Assembly (NCBI GenBank): GCA_030691585.1
Contig: JAUYEC010000125.1
Coordinates: 1 to 7,265, forward strand
Length of the DNA stretch: 7,265 bases
From: Candidatus Omnitrophota bacterium
Lineage (GTDB): Bacteria; Omnitrophota; Gorgyraeia; Gygaellales; Profunditerraquicolaceae
Direction: 5' to 3'
Positions 5,527 to 7,265 of the stretch are shown piece after piece. Position 1 is the first letter of the stretch; each line of letters begins with the position of its first letter. A model generated the notes under the pieces. That model was given only the letters and a program-made list of their open reading frames with translations, did not search any database and was not told the origin of the DNA. A program made the position numbers and the translations under genes.

Positions 5527-6729
5527 TTATACAATAGGCCGCTCAACCAGCGGCTTGAACTTGTACCCTGAATCCGCCCCCGGTAAATACGCTACCGGTT
5601 CAGTCAAAAGAAATTCGCCTTTTTTGATCCAGGATTTCAATTCTTCGGCAATCTCCAGCGCCTTAGAATAGCTGGAAAATCCGCCCGTAGGCACCTGTCT
5701 TGCCTGCACGGTGATCTTGCCGGATTTCAACTGGGCATAGTTAACCTCGCCCAACGAACCGGGTGTGCATTGAGGATAACTTTCGCCGTAATCAACGATC
5801 TGCGCATAGATATCTTCATCGGAAAGTGCGGCGTATTTAAGCGTCTCTTCGTCTAATACGGGTATGGGCACGCCGATGCCCACAACAAGGCTTGCCCCAT
5901 AACCCAAAAGGCTCGTACCGACCAGCCACTGCGAATTCATCTGCTTTAAATCACCGATCACCGAGAGGGTCCCGGCAGGATATCTGGGTACGCCGTTATC
6001 TGATCTGGGCACGCCGGGATTATGCTGGGTGCCTTGCCAGGCAACATATCCGATGCCGCCGCCTAAGAAAATCTTGGTGCCTATGCCGATGGTCCGATAA
6101 AAAGGATCTTTTAACAGCGGCGAAAGCTGCCCTGCCGAACAATAATTGGCGTTGCCTAAATTCGGCTTCAACGTCCCCATATAGGTATGAATGATCTTGT
6201 CCGAAAGATTCACTGCCACGTTGTAATTCTGGTAGCAGTTGCGGATGTTAAAAAGCACTGCCTCGTTTAAGTCCTTGAGGTTAATCAAGGTCTCTAATTT
6301 CTTGCGGGGATAGCAATCTGTGCCATAGCTAGCGGCCTCAAGGCGGACATCGCATCCCGCGACCAGCTCCTGGATCACATGCGCGCCGCCGTATTTGAAT
6401 TCGCCGGGATAGACTTTATTGCGCGGGTCATCATCCGGAAGTGCGGTGGCACCCAGATAGATATCCACGGCGGCAAAACCGGTATAGGCGGGCACGTCGT
6501 TTAACTTACAGACACCGCCGCCTAATTTTATTCTCGGCTTGGAGTGGCCGATGTTAAAAAACGCTCCGGATGAGCACATTGGGCCGAAGGTGCCGGTTGT
6601 AACGACATCGATCTCCTGGGCCGCCCTTTTAATACCTTTCCTGCGCGCCAGGTCGATCACTTCTTCGGCGGTAACCACCACTACTTCGCCACTTCTAATC
6701 TTTTCGTTGATTTCCTTGATTGTTCTCAT
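5527..6729 (-). CDS. DUF39/COG1900 homocysteine-forming enzyme (L-aspartate semialdehyde sulfurtransferase)
   Basis: Family enzymes make L-homocysteine from L-aspartate semialdehyde and inorganic sulfur, bypassing the acylhomoserine route to methionine. The 400-residue product has the family opening KEINEKIRSGEVVVVTAEEV (5-24) and a conserved core including GTFGPMCSSGAFFNIGHSKPR (46-66), EAASYGTDCYPRKK (131-144) and FLGGGIGYVAWQGTQHNPG (221-239). Cysteines are C52, C74, C126, C139, C165, C197 and C321. C52 fits the first of two essential cysteines reported in the Methanosarcina protein; C126 or C139 may be the second. The C-terminal CBS pair of that homologue is absent. An upstream in-frame ATG at 6777 only translates a palindrome; the ATG at 6729 has GAGGG 5 nt before it and gives a normal N-terminus. 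The NIL-ferredoxin partner follows directly. Confidence 0.93.
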   Translation of the reverse strand: MRTIKEINEKIRSGEVVVVTAEEVIDLARRKGIKRAAQEIDVVTTGTFGPMCSSGAFFNIGHSKPRIKLGGGVCKLNDVPAYTGFAAVDIYLGATALPDDDPRNKVYPGEFKYGGAHVIQELVAGCDVRLEAASYGTDCYPRKKLETLINLKDLNEAVLFNIRNCYQNYNVAVNLSDKIIHTYMGTLKPNLGNANYCSAGQLSPLLKDPFYRTIGIGTKIFLGGGIGYVAWQGTQHNPGVPRSDNGVPRYPAGTLSVIGDLKQMNSQWLVGTSLLGYGASLVVGIGVPIPVLDEETLKYAALSDEDIYAQIVDYGESYPQCTPGSLGEVNYAQLKSGKITVQARQVPTGGFSSYSKALEIAEELKSWIKKGEFLLTEPVAYLPGADSGYKFKPLVERPIV

Positions 6730-6740
6730 GATGTCCCTCA

Positions 6741-6771
6741 TGTAGGGACAGAATACTATTCTGTCCCTACA
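6741..6771. repeat. 31-nt interspersed palindrome, copy 3 (variant centre)
   Basis: TGTAGGGACAGAATA (6741-6755) and TATTCTGTCCCTACA (6757-6771) are perfect complements around one central C. The outer arms match the other copies, but the inner arm is GAATA instead of GGTTT, with the matching change on the other side, so pairing is fully kept. It ends immediately before the Shine-Dalgarno of the DUF39 gene. Confidence 0.8.
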
Positions 6772-6788
6772 AAACATTATTGCAATAC

Positions 6789-6819
6789 TGTGGGGGCGGG
6801 TTTGAAACCCGCCCCTACA
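6789..6819. repeat. 31-nt interspersed palindrome, copy 4 (GC-rich variant)
   Basis: GTGGGGGCGGGTTT (6790-6803) pairs with AAACCCGCCCCTAC (6805-6818) around one central G, with a single G-T wobble and a closing T/A pair. Compared with copies 1 and 2, A-to-G changes in one arm are mirrored by T-to-C changes in the other. It lies 17 nt from copy 3, in the gap between the Nfu and DUF39 genes. Confidence 0.75.
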
Positions 6820-6827
6820 AAAAATTA

Positions 6828-7049
6828 TTATAACGCTATTATTTCTTTAACTTCCGGTACTTCCTGTCTAATGATACGCTCAATGCCCGATTTTAAAGTC
6901 ATCGTGCTCATCGGACAGCAGCCGCAGGAACCCGTAAGTCTCAATTTTACCACTCCGTCTGCTGTAACATCCACTAATTCAACGTTGCCGCCGTCTGCCA
7001 TGAGCATCGGCCGGACCTTCTCCAGGGCCTTTTCAACTTTTTCTCTCAT
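6828..7049 (-). CDS. nfu: Nfu-type Fe-S cluster scaffold/carrier (NifU C-terminal domain alone)
   Basis: A 73-residue protein consisting only of the NifU C-terminal (Nfu) domain, which holds a [4Fe-4S] cluster, probably across a dimer, and passes it to apo-proteins. It begins with the usual helix REKVEKALEKVRPML, then MADGGNVELVDVTADGVVKLRLTGSC, then the cluster motif C42-G-C44-C45-P with STMTLKSGIERIIRQEVPEV after it. C42 and C45 are the conserved CxxC pair; C44 is an extra cysteine seen in some homologues. The ATG has a strong AGGAGG 6 nt upstream. It is the first minus-strand gene, separated from the DUF39 gene by 98 bp holding two palindromes, so co-transcription with the sulfur genes is likely but less certain than for the tightly packed genes downstream. 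Confidence 0.94.
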   Translation of the reverse strand: MREKVEKALEKVRPMLMADGGNVELVDVTADGVVKLRLTGSCGCCPMSTMTLKSGIERIIRQEVPEVKEIIAL

Positions 7050-7143
7050 TTTATTCCTCCTGTTTGCTTAAATCGTTCTGTCAAAAGTTTTTGCTTTAAA
7101 TCCTTTTATCTTCTTTGTTTTTAAAGAGTTTTGATCTTTTAGG

Positions 7144-7172
7144 TTGCCTCCCCCTAAAAAACCGGTTATTAT
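7144..7172 (+). promoter_or_regulatory. Possible promoter of the plus-strand gene
   Basis: TTGCCT (7144-7149), a 17-nt spacer and TATTAT (7167-7172) give a reasonable sigma-70 match. The start would fall near 7179, leaving a leader of only about 14 nt that begins at the Shine-Dalgarno. If this is the real promoter, the masking fold described for this region would not be in the mRNA. Confidence 0.3.
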
Positions 7173-7173
7173 A
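7168..7173 (-). promoter_or_regulatory. Possible -10 box of the nfu-led operon
   Basis: The minus strand carries a perfect TATAAT (7173-7168), about 120 nt upstream of the nfu start. I find no convincing -35 element 15-18 nt before it, so only the -10 is supported. It overlaps the proposed plus-strand -10, and simultaneous use of both would interfere. Confidence 0.35.
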
Positions 7174-7192
7174 TCGGTTGGAGGAAAAAAAT

Positions 7193-7265
7193 ATGGATCA
7201 AATCTCTCGTTTTGTTGTCTGGATATGTTCAAGATTCAATCGCGAACAGATCGAAAAAATTATCA
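7193..7265 (+). CDS. 5' end of an unidentified plus-strand gene (partial)
   Basis: An ATG at 7193 preceded by GGAGG (7180-7184) with an ideal 8-nt A-rich spacer opens 24 codons that run off the window. The peptide starts MDQISRFVVWICSRF and ends NREQIEKII: a short hydrophobic segment (FVVWIC), then a charged, probably helical stretch. I do not recognise the family and 24 residues are too few to assign one. The good ribosome-binding site and the divergent position relative to nfu are the evidence that it is real. It is the only supported plus-strand gene here. Confidence 0.6.
   Translation, partial: MDQISRFVVWICSRFNREQIEKII

Larger units (their letters stand above)
7137..7184. promoter_or_regulatory. 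Structured divergent intergenic segment with possible Shine-Dalgarno-masking fold
   Basis: On the plus strand TTTTAGG (7137-7143) pairs with CCTAAAA (7153-7159) around a 9-nt loop. In a competing fold AACCG (7160-7164) pairs with CGGTT (7175-7179), and CCTCC (7147-7151) pairs with the GGAGG Shine-Dalgarno (7180-7184) of the plus-strand gene. The two folds cannot coexist fully. Pairings are read directly; any regulatory use is inference. The rest of 7050-7136 is AT-rich and I see nothing recognisable in it. Confidence 0.3.

Noticed and set aside
6730..6777. Upstream start (6777) for the DUF39 protein
   Set aside because: The extra 16 residues mostly translate the 31-nt palindrome, with no family similarity. 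The ATG at 6729 has a good Shine-Dalgarno and begins the conserved N-terminus.
100..6819. CRISPR array from the repeated palindromes
   Set aside because: The four copies are scattered between genes with irregular spacing, are full palindromes, and have no spacers or cas genes nearby.
6789..6819. Palindrome copy 4 as a terminator of nfu
   Set aside because: The hairpin would be strong, but no T-tract follows it on the minus strand, so intrinsic termination is not supported.
6790..7071. Plus-strand open frame opposite nfu
   Set aside because: Its first residues translate the palindrome and the rest is antisense to nfu. It is a spurious frame of the kind such palindromes often produce.
7079..7084. 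TTGACA on the minus strand as the -35 box of nfu
   Set aside because: The hexamer is perfect, but at a 16-18 nt spacing the -10 position falls on the AGGAGG ribosome-binding site and no TATAAT-like sequence is there.

Overview
The window is a compact stretch of bacterial DNA with seven complete genes, all on the minus strand, and the first 24 codons of one plus-strand gene at the right edge. A TonB-dependent outer-membrane receptor with a Sec signal peptide shows a Gram-negative (diderm) host. The DUF39 and NIL-ferredoxin pair, the cysteine desulfurase and the small Nfu protein point to an anaerobe with heavy Fe-S and sulfide metabolism. Intergenic spaces carry short perfect palindromes (GTAGGGACAGG... 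and CCTGCCTGCCGG...) of a kind I associate with uncultivated candidate phyla. Omnitrophota is my guess, held loosely, because no taxonomic marker gene is present.

Layout, in the direction of minus-strand transcription (right to left). A 143-base divergent intergenic region (7050-7192) separates the plus-strand fragment from an Nfu-type Fe-S scaffold (6828-7049). Two 31-nt palindromes follow. Then come a DUF39/COG1900 homocysteine-forming enzyme (5527-6729), a third such palindrome abutting a 20-nt GC-rich palindrome, a NIL-domain 2x[4Fe-4S] ferredoxin (5036-5443), a LarE-like ATP-dependent sulfur transferase (4213-5034), a NifS-type cysteine desulfurase (3053-4216) and the BirA biotin ligase/repressor (2094-3053). 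The last four genes are joined by a 1-nt gap, an ATGA overlap and a TAATG overlap, so they almost certainly share one mRNA. A strong hairpin terminator after birA ends that unit.

The hairpin is nested with a near-perfect sigma-70 promoter (TTGACA, 16 nt, TATAAT) that drives the TonB-dependent receptor (192-2018). The receptor unit ends at a textbook intrinsic terminator (36-74), with a fourth palindrome in between.

How the genes may work together: the middle block looks like a sulfur-handling operon. NifS mobilises sulfur from cysteine, LarE activates a substrate with ATP and passes sulfur, and Nfu carries Fe-S clusters. DUF39 with the NIL-ferredoxin builds homocysteine from aspartate semialdehyde and inorganic sulfur. 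The relay order is inference.

The most interesting signal is a dyad, TGTCAAC-N16-GTTGACA, right after birA. It has the half-site architecture of a BirA operator and covers the -35 box of the receptor promoter. This suggests that the receptor is repressed by biotin-loaded BirA and may import biotin or a biotin precursor across the outer membrane.
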